Assembly: GCF_004216755.1 (NCBI RefSeq)
Contig: NZ_SGWZ01000003.1
Span: 186,001 to 250,000 of the forward strand
From: Kerstersia gyiorum
GTDB lineage: Bacteria; Pseudomonadota; Gammaproteobacteria; Burkholderiales; Burkholderiaceae_B
DNA length: 64,000 nucleotides
Reading direction: 5' to 3'
Part shown: piece after piece, positions 1-8,728 of the stretch
Layout: every line of letters starts with the position of its first letter
Numbering within the stretch: position 1 is the first letter of the stretch
Translations under genes and position numbers: made by a program
The notes under the pieces: model-generated
The model's input: only the letters and a program-made list of their open reading frames with translations
Database searches by the model: none
Told to the model about the DNA's origin: nothing

Positions 1-1351
1 TGATGACCAACTAGCTGAGAAACGAGCTGCCCAGGATGAAGATTGGGCAGTGCAAAGAGGTTTTGTATCTAGGGATTTTAAAGTACGAGAACTGATGAGC
101 GACGAAGAAGTCGCCACATTGATTGAAGAAAAGCGGGATAGCTATCAAAGTTACGTTGATCGTTATACCCAATGGTTTCCGGATCGGCTGGCAGCATTTC
201 TGGAGAAATATCCAGACGCAGATTCCTTTGCACTCTCAGGTGAGGATACTCGCCTAGTAAACGGATATTTTTATAAAACAGAAGAAACCACAATATCTGT
301 TCCATACAACGGGGATCATCGCGGGTTTTCAGAAAACAACCCATTTGCAAATGGAGAGATTGATGCGACAGAAACAGTAGACGGAGCGCAAGGTAAAGAA
401 GGCTCTGCGCCAAAATATGTCATCCAAGGTGAAGGTTGTAAATCTTGCTATACATATGGCGCAGACCCTCAGAATAAATGGGAGCAACCTAAAAAACAAA
501 GAGACCATGCGTGGGTTCCTCACATTGGATTGACGGCATTTATTTCCGATAACGCAAGAGTTTATGTACGCTATTCGGAGGCCGTGCGTTTCCCAAGTTT
601 ATTTGAGTCTAGCAATTCTGCCCACTCGAATGGTGCATCGGGCTCCAACAGCTTGGCTGGGGTGGTCACCTCCCCTGAACACGCTTACAACTGGGAAATC
701 GGCTACGTTCAAAATCTGATCGCGCACTTTGACTCTTTGGAATATGCAGATTTTCGCATCAACTACTTCAACAATCGTATCAAGGATTACATCGATAGCG
801 ACTGGAACATGAATACCTTGCAGTTCTCCGAGAAAAAGCTTTCGGGTATCGAACTACAGGCGCGTGCTGATAGTGGCAAATATTTCATGAATATTGGTGC
901 TACTTATCGGCTGAAACAGAAGCTGTGCGATAAAGATTATGCATCGTTTCTAGACCCGGTTTATGGCCGCGTATCCGAATGTGTGGATGGAGGCTTCCCC
1001 CTTACCTATGCACGTACGAGTCTGCAGCCCAAGTATTCAGTCAACCTTGATCTTGGTGCGCGCTTCTTTGAGCGAAAACTGGAAATTGGAACAAGAGCGG
1101 TTTATCACAGTGCCGCAAAAAATCAGAGCGATTTCTCTGCTATCAAACTGATTACTTATAACAGCACCCCCAATTATTGGAATCCTATTCTGGTGTTTGA
1201 TGCCTATGCCAGCTATCGCGTCAATGACAACCTGGATTTTGATCTGGGCGTTACCAATCTGACCAATCGCTATTACGTAGATCCTTTGGTGCGCGTCGTG
1301 ATGCCTGCGCCGGGAAGAACTGTGCGTATGGGGATGACTGCACGATTTTGA
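1..1351 (+). CDS. hphR: TonB-dependent outer-membrane receptor, C-terminal part (HphR/HasR-type heme receptor)
   Basis: The reading frame is open from the left edge (first full codon at base 2), so the plug and early barrel lie outside the window and about 450 residues remain. What remains looks like the strands of a 22-stranded TonB-dependent barrel. It has alternating aromatic and polar strands, a FRAP-like box (SEAVRFPSLFES), a late 'FDLGVTNLTNRYYVDP' element and a terminal strand ending in Phe (GMTARF), the usual signal for outer-membrane insertion. Family knowledge: such receptors take ligand from hemophores and import it using TonB energy. The next two genes encode a hemophilin and its Slam translocon, so heme is the likely cargo (inference). 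The gene is A+T rich compared with the flagellar genes. The internal GTG at base 50 is not the real start. Confidence 0.85.
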   Translation, partial: DDQLAEKRAAQDEDWAVQRGFVSRDFKVRELMSDEEVATLIEEKRDSYQSYVDRYTQWFPDRLAAFLEKYPDADSFALSGEDTRLVNGYFYKTEETTISVPYNGDHRGFSENNPFANGEIDATETVDGAQGKEGSAPKYVIQGEGCKSCYTYGADPQNKWEQPKKQRDHAWVPHIGLTAFISDNARVYVRYSEAVRFPSLFESSNSAHSNGASGSNSLAGVVTSPEHAYNWEIGYVQNLIAHFDSLEYADFRINYFNNRIKDYIDSDWNMNTLQFSEKKLSGIELQARADSGKYFMNIGATYRLKQKLCDKDYASFLDPVYGRVSECVDGGFPLTYARTSLQPKYSVNLDLGARFFERKLEIGTRAVYHSAAKNQSDFSAIKLITYNSTPNYWNPILVFDAYASYRVNDNLDFDLGVTNLTNRYYVDPLVRVVMPAPGRTVRMGMTARF

Positions 1352-1420
1352 GATTTGAATTCATAGATTTTTGGCCGTTTTTGTAAAAACGTCCGTTTCT
1401 CAACCAACCGGAGATATCAC

Positions 1421-2293
1421 ATGGAAAAGACCATGAACCTTCAGAAACTGGCCCTTGCATCTGCTCTGGCCCTTGCATCCATTACTTCCTTCGCGGCGCC
1501 GGTCGCAGGGAAATCGTCAAACGAGAACTATATCAAAGTTGGCTCTTCGACTTTCCAAGGCAACAATGAAGCAGGCATCGGGTTTCCCACCACCAACCCA
1601 CCTGATGGTACGACCGCCGCACTTTCAAGCTTGAAGAACGGCCCGATTTTGCAGACCGATAATGCATATACCACACAAGCGGGTCCTGACTACTTCATCG
1701 AGTTCAACGTCAGTGGCTCGACGCTACGCATGGCCCAGACTTGGCGCAATCTGAGTGCGCCAAATGGTACCGAGATCTACACGTGGCGGCAGATCAGCGA
1801 CCCGGTCGGCGCAGACCGTCCTCACTTCGGCAACACCAGCATCGCCAAGGTGAGCGGTCATGAAGTGTATTTTGGTGAGTGGGTACCCAAGGCTACCAGC
1901 CCAGTCTACGGCAGCAGCACCAATATGGTGGGCCAAAACGATTCTCTGCGCACCGTGTTCTTCGTGGGTGAAAACCCGACCACCAGCATGCCGACCTTGG
2001 TCAACGCCAAGTACGACGTGGTTGGTCTTCGCCAGTACAACCCCGGCACGCAAGCAGGTGTCTACACAGGCGTACTGACGGCTAACTACGGAGGTGGCAA
2101 GGCTTCCCTGACCGGTAATGTGGGCTACGTCAGCTTCGCCAACACGGCTATTTCCGCAGACGGGACATTCCAGAACAACAACGGTTCCATCCAAGGGCGT
2201 TTTTACGGTGCCAATGCCAGCGCACTGGCGGGCTACTACAAGGATGCCAACAGCGCTGCTGACCACATGGCCTTCGGCGGTGCCAAGCGTTGA
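1421..2293 (+). CDS. hphA: Hemophilin-family secreted hemophore (HphA-like, Slam-dependent)
   Basis: This 290-residue protein has a Sec signal peptide, cut after about residue 25 (ASITSFA). No Cys follows the cleavage site, so the product should be soluble and not a lipoprotein. An N-terminal ligand-binding region is followed by a C-terminal TbpB-like 8-stranded barrel. The barrel ends in the family hallmark: GRFYGANASALAGYY, then AFGGAKR at the extreme C-terminus. Known members such as Acinetobacter HphA capture heme or hemoglobin heme outside the cell and are exported across the outer membrane by a Slam protein. Here a receptor gene lies just upstream and a Slam gene just downstream, which matches that system. 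An SD-like GGAG supports the ATG at 1421; a second ATG at 1433 is possible. The fold call is firm. Heme as the ligand is inferred. Confidence 0.8.
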   Translation: MEKTMNLQKLALASALALASITSFAAPVAGKSSNENYIKVGSSTFQGNNEAGIGFPTTNPPDGTTAALSSLKNGPILQTDNAYTTQAGPDYFIEFNVSGSTLRMAQTWRNLSAPNGTEIYTWRQISDPVGADRPHFGNTSIAKVSGHEVYFGEWVPKATSPVYGSSTNMVGQNDSLRTVFFVGENPTTSMPTLVNAKYDVVGLRQYNPGTQAGVYTGVLTANYGGGKASLTGNVGYVSFANTAISADGTFQNNNGSIQGRFYGANASALAGYYKDANSAADHMAFGGAKR

Positions 2294-2318
2294 GCTGTTT
2301 GCCTGATTGAAGAGGCAT

Positions 2319-2350
2319 GAAGGGGGGAGACGTTCCCCCTTCTTTTTATT
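2319..2350 (+). terminator. Rho-independent terminator or attenuator between hemophilin and Slam genes
   Basis: An 8-bp perfect stem (GAAGGGGG at 2319-2326 and CCCCCTTC at 2335-2342) with an 8-base loop is followed directly by TTTTTATT. It sits 26 bases after the hemophilin stop and 41 bases before the Slam ATG. Partial termination here would keep the translocon scarcer than its secreted substrate. Confidence 0.8.
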
Positions 2351-2390
2351 GCACCGTTTGTTCCCGGATTCATTCGCAAGGCCCGCATTC

Positions 2391-3887
2391 ATGCATCAGC
2401 GTACCCGCATTGCTCTTCTTCTGTCCGTCGCCATGACTGCCGGTCTGGCCCATGCGGATGAGGACGATACCCGCCGTCTGCTCAACCAGATTGACCGCTC
2501 CGTCATCGAGCGTGAGCGCTCGCACCTGGTCGATGAGACACCGCCCGGGGTAGACCCGACCACGCAGATTGTGCTGGATGGCACCACCTACCAGGTCAAC
2601 AACACCCTGGAGGATCTGGAGCCGGCCATCTATGTGTCGATGAACCGGCGCCAATGGGTACGCATGGAAGGTTTCTTGCGGAAATACCAACAATTGTTCG
2701 GCCATGACCCTGCCGTGGTGCTGTTGGCCGAAGGCTTGCTGGCCCGCGAGGGCCGTGATTACAGCACAGCGACTCGCAAGCTGGAGGCTGCGCTGCAGGC
2801 CAACCCTGACCATGCCCGCGCCCGGCTGGAGTTGGCCCGGGTGTATTTTGAGGATAACCAGTCACGCGAGGCATCCCGCATGTTCGAGCAGGTCTCGACC
2901 AGCGGCATCCCCGACGAGATTCGCCCTGTGATTGAGGGCTTCCAAGGGGCCCTGCATGAACGCGATGCCTGGCACGGCTCGTTGTCGCTGGGCATGGGCT
3001 ACAACAGCAATATCAACCAGGCCAACGGCAAAACGCTGGTGTCTGAGGTGTGTTTTCCGGAGTTCGGCTGCTTTCCGACTTCACGCACCATGCCAGATCC
3101 AATTCGTTCAGCCTCGATGGTGTATGACCTGACCCTGAGCCGCCGCTGGCAGTTGGCCGGCCACCACAATGCCCTGGTGCGAGGCATTGGTTATGGCAAG
3201 TTCTTCCGCCAGCACAAGGAGGGTTCAGAGACGGATGATGCCGTGCACTTCGATGAAAACACGGGCATTCTGTACGCAGGCTACAACTATTTGAGTGCCT
3301 TGGACGATGTGTCCATTACGCCGCTGTTCGAGCACAACTATGGCAACCGCCATTCGCGCTACCAGGCATTGGGCTTGCGTGCGGAGTGGAAGCGCAACAT
3401 AACCGAACGTGCACAGATCGGTATCAATGCGCAGCGCAAGCACATCAACTTCAAGGCACGCGAGAGCGTCTATTTCGACGACTATGATGAAAACCAGTTC
3501 GGGCTTTTTGGCTCCTACATGCTCAACGCGAGCACGGCAGTCTATGGCGGCCTGAACTACACGCGCCAGCAAAAGCCACAGGCAACCGCCAGCAGCAAGG
3601 AGTACATGGCCAACCTGGGCCTGTATCACATGTTCGATGCGGGCATCAGCGTCAATGCCACGGCGCTGTATCGCAGCTTGCGACACGATGCGGAAGACGC
3701 TTTCCTGGGCGGGCGCCGCCAGGACCGCCAGCGGATCTTGATCCTCAACGTCGGCATGCCACGTTTTGCCTTCAAGGGCATTACGCCCAATCTTTACCTC
3801 AAGCGTACGCTCAACAACAGCAGCATCGACTGGGCGTACGAGTACCAGCAGACCGAGGTAGCACTGAAGTTTGAGAAGAGCTTCTGA
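2391..3887 (+). CDS. hsmA: Slam (surface lipoprotein assembly modulator, DUF560) translocon for the hemophilin
   Basis: This 498-residue outer-membrane protein has a signal peptide cleaved at LAHA/DEDD (about residue 20). A periplasmic TPR-like domain follows at about residues 60-190 (for example LLAEGLLAREG and ARLELARVYFEDNQ). The C-terminal 300 residues form the beta-barrel of the Slam/DUF560 family, from GSLSLGMGYNSNIN to the final strand VALKFEKSF. Slam proteins move TbpB-like lipoproteins or hemophilins across the outer membrane, and the gene next door encodes such a substrate. The ATG at 2391 is chosen because it is the first that gives a clean signal peptide. The open frame runs back to 2307, but that stretch crosses the terminator hairpin. 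A near-identical arrangement is known from Acinetobacter (hphA-hsmA). Confidence 0.88.
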   Translation: MHQRTRIALLLSVAMTAGLAHADEDDTRRLLNQIDRSVIERERSHLVDETPPGVDPTTQIVLDGTTYQVNNTLEDLEPAIYVSMNRRQWVRMEGFLRKYQQLFGHDPAVVLLAEGLLAREGRDYSTATRKLEAALQANPDHARARLELARVYFEDNQSREASRMFEQVSTSGIPDEIRPVIEGFQGALHERDAWHGSLSLGMGYNSNINQANGKTLVSEVCFPEFGCFPTSRTMPDPIRSASMVYDLTLSRRWQLAGHHNALVRGIGYGKFFRQHKEGSETDDAVHFDENTGILYAGYNYLSALDDVSITPLFEHNYGNRHSRYQALGLRAEWKRNITERAQIGINAQRKHINFKARESVYFDDYDENQFGLFGSYMLNASTAVYGGLNYTRQQKPQATASSKEYMANLGLYHMFDAGISVNATALYRSLRHDAEDAFLGGRRQDRQRILILNVGMPRFAFKGITPNLYLKRTLNNSSIDWAYEYQQTEVALKFEKSF

Positions 3888-3897
3888 TGGTGCTGCC

Positions 3898-4251
3898 GTG
3901 ATCTGGATTCTTACGAAGTATATGGTGACAGCCGCCGTCGTGGTTGGCGTCTCGGAGCTGGCCAAGCGCAGCGACAAATTGGGCGCGTTCCTTGCAGCGA
4001 TGCCACTGGTGACATTTCTTGCGCTGATCTGGCTTTATCTGGAGCAGCAGCCCACCAGCAAGATTGCCAACCATGCCTGGTATACCTTCTGGTACGTAGT
4101 GCCTACGCTGCCTATGTTTCTCGTCTTCCCTTGGCTTCTATCACGCGTTGGCTTCTGGTTCAGTATTGTGGTTGCACTGTGCATCACCGCAGCCTGCTAT
4201 GGATTGCTGGCGTGGGTACTACGGCCGTATGGGATTGAATTGCTGCCGTGA
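3898..4251 (+). CDS. Small four-helix inner-membrane protein, DUF3147-like
   Basis: The product has 117 residues if translation starts at the GTG at 3898, 10 bases after the Slam stop. An upstream TTG would overlap the Slam gene and add an unconvincing tail. Four hydrophobic segments are visible: VTAAVVVGVSEL, AFLAAMPLVTFLALIWLYL, TFWYVVPTLPMFLVFPWLL and FSIVVALCITAACYGLLAW. The length and pattern fit the DUF3147 family, whose function is not known. It is probably co-transcribed with the Slam gene, but nothing in the sequence ties it to heme uptake. Confidence 0.7.
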   Translation: MIWILTKYMVTAAVVVGVSELAKRSDKLGAFLAAMPLVTFLALIWLYLEQQPTSKIANHAWYTFWYVVPTLPMFLVFPWLLSRVGFWFSIVVALCITAACYGLLAWVLRPYGIELLP

Positions 4252-4269
4252 GGCTGCCAAGTCGCTTTT

Positions 4270-4284
4270 TTTGCACAGTGCAAA
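4270..4284. repeat. Perfect inverted repeat in the 79-base gap before the next gene
   Basis: TTTGCAC-A-GTGCAAA is a 7-bp inverted repeat with a single central base. The T run lies on the 5' side, so it is not a plus-strand terminator. It could be an operator for a dimeric regulator of the downstream gene (start at 4331), but no regulator is identified. Confidence 0.35.
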
Positions 4285-4330
4285 TGCGCAAATCTCATGT
4301 TGACCATCTAATTCTTATGGACAATCACAC

Positions 4331-5284
4331 GTGAAAACCATTCTGTCTTCTATCGAGCCCTCCGTCGAAAGCGCCTCGAAGTTGGCTGGTGCCTGCGTCA
4401 AGCTGAGCATTGCCCTGGGCTGTATCACAGCTATCTTTTATTCGTTGCGAATCGGCTATTTCCCTCAAGGCATGACGCTTGGGGATGGCTTGCTGTTCTT
4501 GGTCGTGGCCGGGTGTTTCGGCGCAGTCTATGCCATTTTCCTAGGTAGCATGGTTTCGCTGGGAATCTCGATAGCTTGGCTGCTCAGGCCTGTGCTGCAA
4601 GGTATTTTCTGGGGAGTGAGCAAAATAGTTCGTGCCAAAGACAAACAGGTCTACCAGTTGGCAAGATTTGCCTGGTGGTCCGTTCCATACGCCTTGATAG
4701 GTGTCATCTTTGCGGTATGGCTGGCCGGCTATGACTGGCGCGCCTACCTCAACCTTTTTTTGATGGTTGTAGCGCTGTATGTTTTTTATTCCCTGGCTGT
4801 CGATACAGGAGCCCGCTACAAGCAGTCACGGCAGGCCGTTGAGCCTGATGAGGCCAGTACGATGGCTCCAGAACAAAGCAAGCAACCCCTGGCCGTGCCG
4901 GGGAGCCCAAAACCTGCCGGTTTGAACCGGCATAAGCACCTCTATTTTGTCAGTATCGCTGTCGTCGTCTTGCTGCCATTGTTGATGAGCAACTCCATAG
5001 GACAGTTGCTCGACGGTGCAATGCGCCTGGCACAAATTCGTGTGGAGCATCCCATCCTGTATGTAAAAGCGCCCTACAACCAGATGTTCCCTCAATCGCT
5101 GGAGGTGTCAACTGCAACCGCCCCACAAGGGTTTACCGCTTATGAAAAAGTAGTGATCCTGTTTCGTGGGGTCGGTGATGCCATTGTGGTGTCTTTTAAG
5201 GATGGCGATTATATCCGTCAGCTGGATCTGCCTAATGACCATGTCATGGTCGAACGCAGGCAGCACCTTAATGAAATGAAATAG
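4331..5284 (+). CDS. Unrecognised multi-pass membrane protein
   Basis: This 317-residue product starts at GTG 4331. I do not recognise a family. About five hydrophobic segments can be seen: residues about 22-43 (LSIALGCITAIFYSL), 50-85 (LLFLVVAGCFGAVYAIFLG), 115-130 (VPYALIGVIFAVWLAGY), 135-155 (LFLMVVALYVFYSLAV) and about 208-225 (VSIAVVVLLPLLMSN). A polar linker of about 50 residues separates the fourth and fifth. The last 90 residues are soluble and probably periplasmic or cytoplasmic. The gene lies between the Slam module and the ABC operon, with its own 79-base upstream gap. G+C is lower than in the flagellar region, like its neighbours. Confidence 0.6.
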   Translation: MKTILSSIEPSVESASKLAGACVKLSIALGCITAIFYSLRIGYFPQGMTLGDGLLFLVVAGCFGAVYAIFLGSMVSLGISIAWLLRPVLQGIFWGVSKIVRAKDKQVYQLARFAWWSVPYALIGVIFAVWLAGYDWRAYLNLFLMVVALYVFYSLAVDTGARYKQSRQAVEPDEASTMAPEQSKQPLAVPGSPKPAGLNRHKHLYFVSIAVVVLLPLLMSNSIGQLLDGAMRLAQIRVEHPILYVKAPYNQMFPQSLEVSTATAPQGFTAYEKVVILFRGVGDAIVVSFKDGDYIRQLDLPNDHVMVERRQHLNEMK

Positions 5285-5541
5285 CAAAAATACGATATCT
5301 ATAGACGATTCAGCCCATCGTCATGAAATCAGTGGCACAAAACAATCATCACCGACATCCATAGATAATTGGCCGAATCGCATAGATATTGTCTTGGCGT
5401 TCTAGTGCGCACCATAAGTCATGGCGTTATTATACTCATTTGATAATTGATACTTAAATCTGGCCATTAATGCAATGTGCATTTTGTAAATGCTGTTATC
5501 AGCAGCAAGGCATTAATATCATGAGAACCAAAGAAGGGAAA

Positions 5542-7137
5542 ATGATAAAAAGTATATTGGGTCCAGATATTTTAGAGACTTTAAAACCATCACTGCCCAA
5601 GTTGATTATTGGCACATTAGGTAGTGCTCTCTCCGGTTTATTCATGCTCGCCGCGCTTTGGTGTCTTATTCAGTTGCTGGGCGATCTTTCATCAGAATGG
5701 GCCATATGGGCGTGTGCGCTGTGGTTGGCGGGCGGTGCACTGTCATCATGGTCGTCATTTCTATGCCACAGCGCCGAGGCTTCTTTTACAACTCGTTTGA
5801 GGAGGACCGTGGCAGCTCACTTGGTTCGGATACCCTCTAGCACCTTGGCTCGCTATGGTGACGATAAGCTCAAACGCCTCATTTCCCACGATATTTCCGC
5901 GTTGCACCATATGGTGGCTCACCTGCCGGCAGAGCTGACCACTTTTGTTGTGGTGCCGATTGCTTCTATCACATTGCTTGTATGGGCTGCAGGTCCGGCA
6001 ATGTTGCTGGCACTGATTCCTGGCGCATTGACGGCACTCTACTATCTTGTCGTTATGCCCAAGCTGTCGGCACGCTATGGGAAACAGCGCGCCAAGGCGA
6101 TGAGTGGGATATTGAGTGCAGTCGATGACTACGCACGAGGTGTTCGCGTCAACCGAATTTTTGGCGCACAAGTGGGAGCACTCGCTTCATATCGTTCTGC
6201 AGCTCGCCAATTCACATCAGGGATGGTTGATTGGGTTAGTTCTGTTGCAACGCCTGCTGCCATCGCAATTGCCCTTCTTCAAGCGGTATCCACTTATGCC
6301 ATTGCCTATTCCATGTCATATCAGCGGGATGCGGTCGCGCTGGGCGCTGCTTTGCTGTTCAGCCTCGCGGTTGTCACTCCTGCGATGAAGCTCGGGCATG
6401 GACTGGACTATGTTGCCCTTGGCAAAGCTGCCGCCAATCGTCTGGCAGAGTTCCTGAGGGAGCAGTTTATCCCTTCAGGCCATGAGTCTCTCGCCTCACC
6501 ACCAAGGTCTCTGGAGCTGAACAAGGTCAGCATATTGGCCCATGACCGAGAACTGCTGGATGACTTGAATTACCAGTTTCTGCCAGCAACCCTCACGGCA
6601 ATAACCGGCCAGAGCGGAATAGGAAAAACCACATTATTGAAGACATTGGCAGGTTTCGCATGCCCAGACCGTGGCATGGTCATGCTGGATCACAAGAATA
6701 TTTATGAGCTGGATGAAAACACCAGAAGTCGCTGGATTCGCCTTATTCCACAGGGCACAGATCTGCTCGCAACTTCTGTTCGTGACAATTTATCCTTATC
6801 GTCCTCTGATGCAACGGATGAACAGCTTGTACAAGCACTCCGGAAGGCGCAGATAGACATACCACTGGATACTGAGACAAAGAACCTCTCTGGCGGAGAG
6901 CGCCAGCGTGTTGGATTGGCGCATGTTTTTCTGACGCCTGCCACGGTCATATTGCTTGATGAACCCACCAGCGCATTGGATGCGAAAACCGCCTCAGACT
7001 TGATGGAGGAAATCCAAACGCTTGCCGTCAGCCAGAACAAGATCGTCATCATCGTGACTCACGATCACAGCCTCATAAACAGGGTAAGCAGCCACATGAA
7101 TCTCAACTTGGCGAATCATGGGAGCATGCCCAAATGA
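5542..7137 (+). CDS. ABC transporter, fused permease and ATPase half-transporter (first of a pair)
   Basis: The product is about 531 residues: five or six membrane helices over residues 1-290, then a nucleotide-binding domain. The ATPase domain has Walker A GQSGIGKTT, signature LSGGERQR, Walker B VILLDEPTSALD and the switch His (VTHDH). The start at 5542 is chosen because AGAAGGGAAA lies directly in front of it. Earlier ATGs at 5470 and 5521 lack a good SD and would put polar residues before the first helix. The stop overlaps the next gene by 4 bases (ATGA), so the two products are probably a heterodimer. The general type resembles the YbtP/YbtQ and IrtAB importers used for siderophores. Its place behind a hemophilin receptor locus suggests an iron or heme ligand, but the substrate and direction are inferred. 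The 257 bases upstream (5285-5541) are A+T rich and hold no gene. Confidence 0.8.
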   Translation: MIKSILGPDILETLKPSLPKLIIGTLGSALSGLFMLAALWCLIQLLGDLSSEWAIWACALWLAGGALSSWSSFLCHSAEASFTTRLRRTVAAHLVRIPSSTLARYGDDKLKRLISHDISALHHMVAHLPAELTTFVVVPIASITLLVWAAGPAMLLALIPGALTALYYLVVMPKLSARYGKQRAKAMSGILSAVDDYARGVRVNRIFGAQVGALASYRSAARQFTSGMVDWVSSVATPAAIAIALLQAVSTYAIAYSMSYQRDAVALGAALLFSLAVVTPAMKLGHGLDYVALGKAAANRLAEFLREQFIPSGHESLASPPRSLELNKVSILAHDRELLDDLNYQFLPATLTAITGQSGIGKTTLLKTLAGFACPDRGMVMLDHKNIYELDENTRSRWIRLIPQGTDLLATSVRDNLSLSSSDATDEQLVQALRKAQIDIPLDTETKNLSGGERQRVGLAHVFLTPATVILLDEPTSALDAKTASDLMEEIQTLAVSQNKIVIIVTHDHSLINRVSSHMNLNLANHGSMPK

Positions 7138-8702
7138 ACACGGAAAACCATCCATCTTTCCACATCAAGAACCAGCTCATCGCCATCGGTTTGGGATGGA
7201 CCGTTGCTGGTGCCTTGGAAGCATGGGCATATATCGCTTTGGCTTGGGCAATTATTCACCAGCAGACACCTGGAACGGTTCTGCTCTGCGCATTGATTTC
7301 CGTCGTCGTGACCGTAGTCATTCAGCGCAGCAGTTTTTATGTTGGGGTTAGACTGGCTGGCACACTGTACGATGTGCTTGGCAAGGCCTTGTCTCAAGCC
7401 AAGTTGTCGTGGTTTACCGAGCAGAATCGGGCGTTAATTGGAACGGTTGCTGGGCGAAACATTCCCGGGTTGATGAGCTTTCCGCCCCATCAAATTCAAG
7501 CTTTCATTTATGCCATCTTAATCCCGATCGTATTGGTAGTGAGCATGGTATGGCTTGCCAACGGATGGATTGCATCTTGTATTGCGGTTTTGCTGATTGG
7601 CTCATTTCTGATTCAGTTCTTCTCGCAAAAAAAACTGATACACCAGGACTCAAAACGGCAAGAACTTGAGTCTAATTCGGCACGAAGCGCATTGGAGCTG
7701 CTGGAGCATCTGGAGATACTGCGAACTGCAACAGGTCCTGACAAGGCCATCAAGCGCGTAGAGTCGAGTTGGGCGCACGAAGAAGAGGCCCTTAGCCGAA
7801 CCAATAGCGCAACGGCTCTCGCAATGTTTTCTTCGATGTTGGCTGGCATCCTCCCTCTGGCTGGACTACTGGCGATCTGGCTGCTCGAAGGCTTCGATAG
7901 TTCATATCTGGGATTGGCATTAATCATGCTTACTTTGCGTGCGGCCGCACCGCTTGACGCGTTGGCACACGCTGGATTGGGGATCAACAATCTGCGTGCC
8001 GGGCTTGATAACTATCGCAGAGCCACGCGGGTTCCCACGTTACAGGAGCCTGACACCGGAGCCCAAGTCTCACCTGCCAATAACGATATAGAAATTCGGC
8101 AGGTAACTTATGGCCCAGTCCTGAAAAATTTGAATGCGCAGATTCCTGAAGGCTCTCGGGTACTTGTCTCGGGCCGTAGTGGCACCGGAAAAAGCACACT
8201 GCTTGAGTTGCTAATGCGCTTTGATGATCCAGAGAAAGGAAGCATCACCGTTGGCGGCTTTGAGCTAAGTCGCATGCGTCATAGCGACTTGATAAAACGC
8301 ATCGCCTATGTTTCCCAGAACCCAATTGTCTTTACCGGCACGTTGGCGGAAAACATACGTTTAGGACGCTCAGATGCTTCAAACGACGAGATCTTGCAGA
8401 TCGCACAAATGGTTTCGCTCGGTGAGGTGATTGAGCGCTCCGAACTGGGAATTCACCAGTCTGTCGGGCTTCATGGTTCAGCTCTTTCTGGCGGTGAATG
8501 CCAGCGTGTTTCCATTGCCCGGGCGTTAATCAAAAATGCGCCAATCTTGATCTTGGATGAAGCCACATCGGCACTCGATGAGGATACAGAGAGGAAGATC
8601 GCTGAAGCCATACGAATCTTGCCAAGCACTGTGCTTATCACAACTCACAGAAACGCAGACATTTGGCATGCCGGCATCAATATTGAACTTATTAACCCGT
8701 AA
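7134..8702 (+). CDS. ABC transporter, fused permease and ATPase half-transporter (second of a pair)
   Basis: This 522-residue partner of the preceding gene is translationally coupled to it (ATGA at 7134). The membrane domain spans about residues 1-300. The ATPase domain carries Walker A GRSGTGKST, signature LSGGECQR (Cys where Gln or Arg is usual), Walker B ILILDEATSALD and an H-switch TTHRN. The Q-loop region reads YVSQNPIVFTGTLAENIRLG, as in exporter-fold ABC proteins. Both halves keep complete catalytic motifs, so both sites could hydrolyse ATP. By type it belongs with the exporter-fold importers of metallophores, though an exporter role cannot be excluded. The next gene starts 27 bases downstream and completes a three-gene operon. 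Confidence 0.8.
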   Translation: MNTENHPSFHIKNQLIAIGLGWTVAGALEAWAYIALAWAIIHQQTPGTVLLCALISVVVTVVIQRSSFYVGVRLAGTLYDVLGKALSQAKLSWFTEQNRALIGTVAGRNIPGLMSFPPHQIQAFIYAILIPIVLVVSMVWLANGWIASCIAVLLIGSFLIQFFSQKKLIHQDSKRQELESNSARSALELLEHLEILRTATGPDKAIKRVESSWAHEEEALSRTNSATALAMFSSMLAGILPLAGLLAIWLLEGFDSSYLGLALIMLTLRAAAPLDALAHAGLGINNLRAGLDNYRRATRVPTLQEPDTGAQVSPANNDIEIRQVTYGPVLKNLNAQIPEGSRVLVSGRSGTGKSTLLELLMRFDDPEKGSITVGGFELSRMRHSDLIKRIAYVSQNPIVFTGTLAENIRLGRSDASNDEILQIAQMVSLGEVIERSELGIHQSVGLHGSALSGGECQRVSIARALIKNAPILILDEATSALDEDTERKIAEAIRILPSTVLITTHRNADIWHAGINIELINP

Positions 8703-8728
8703 CCTGTTTCGCCTGAAAGGAACATCCC

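Noticed and set aside
1363..1410. Hairpin CGTTTT-TGTA-AAAACG after the receptor gene as a terminator
   Set aside because: The stem is weak and A+T rich, and no T run follows. It may be a minor attenuator at most.
2307..2390. Upstream extension of the Slam frame
   Set aside because: It runs through a strong terminator hairpin and lacks a signal peptide. The ATG at 2391 gives a normal one.
5443..5462. Fur-like sequence in front of the ABC operon (TGATAATTGATACTTAAATC)
   Set aside because: Only about 10 of 19 bases match the consensus in the best register, too weak in an A+T-rich stretch.
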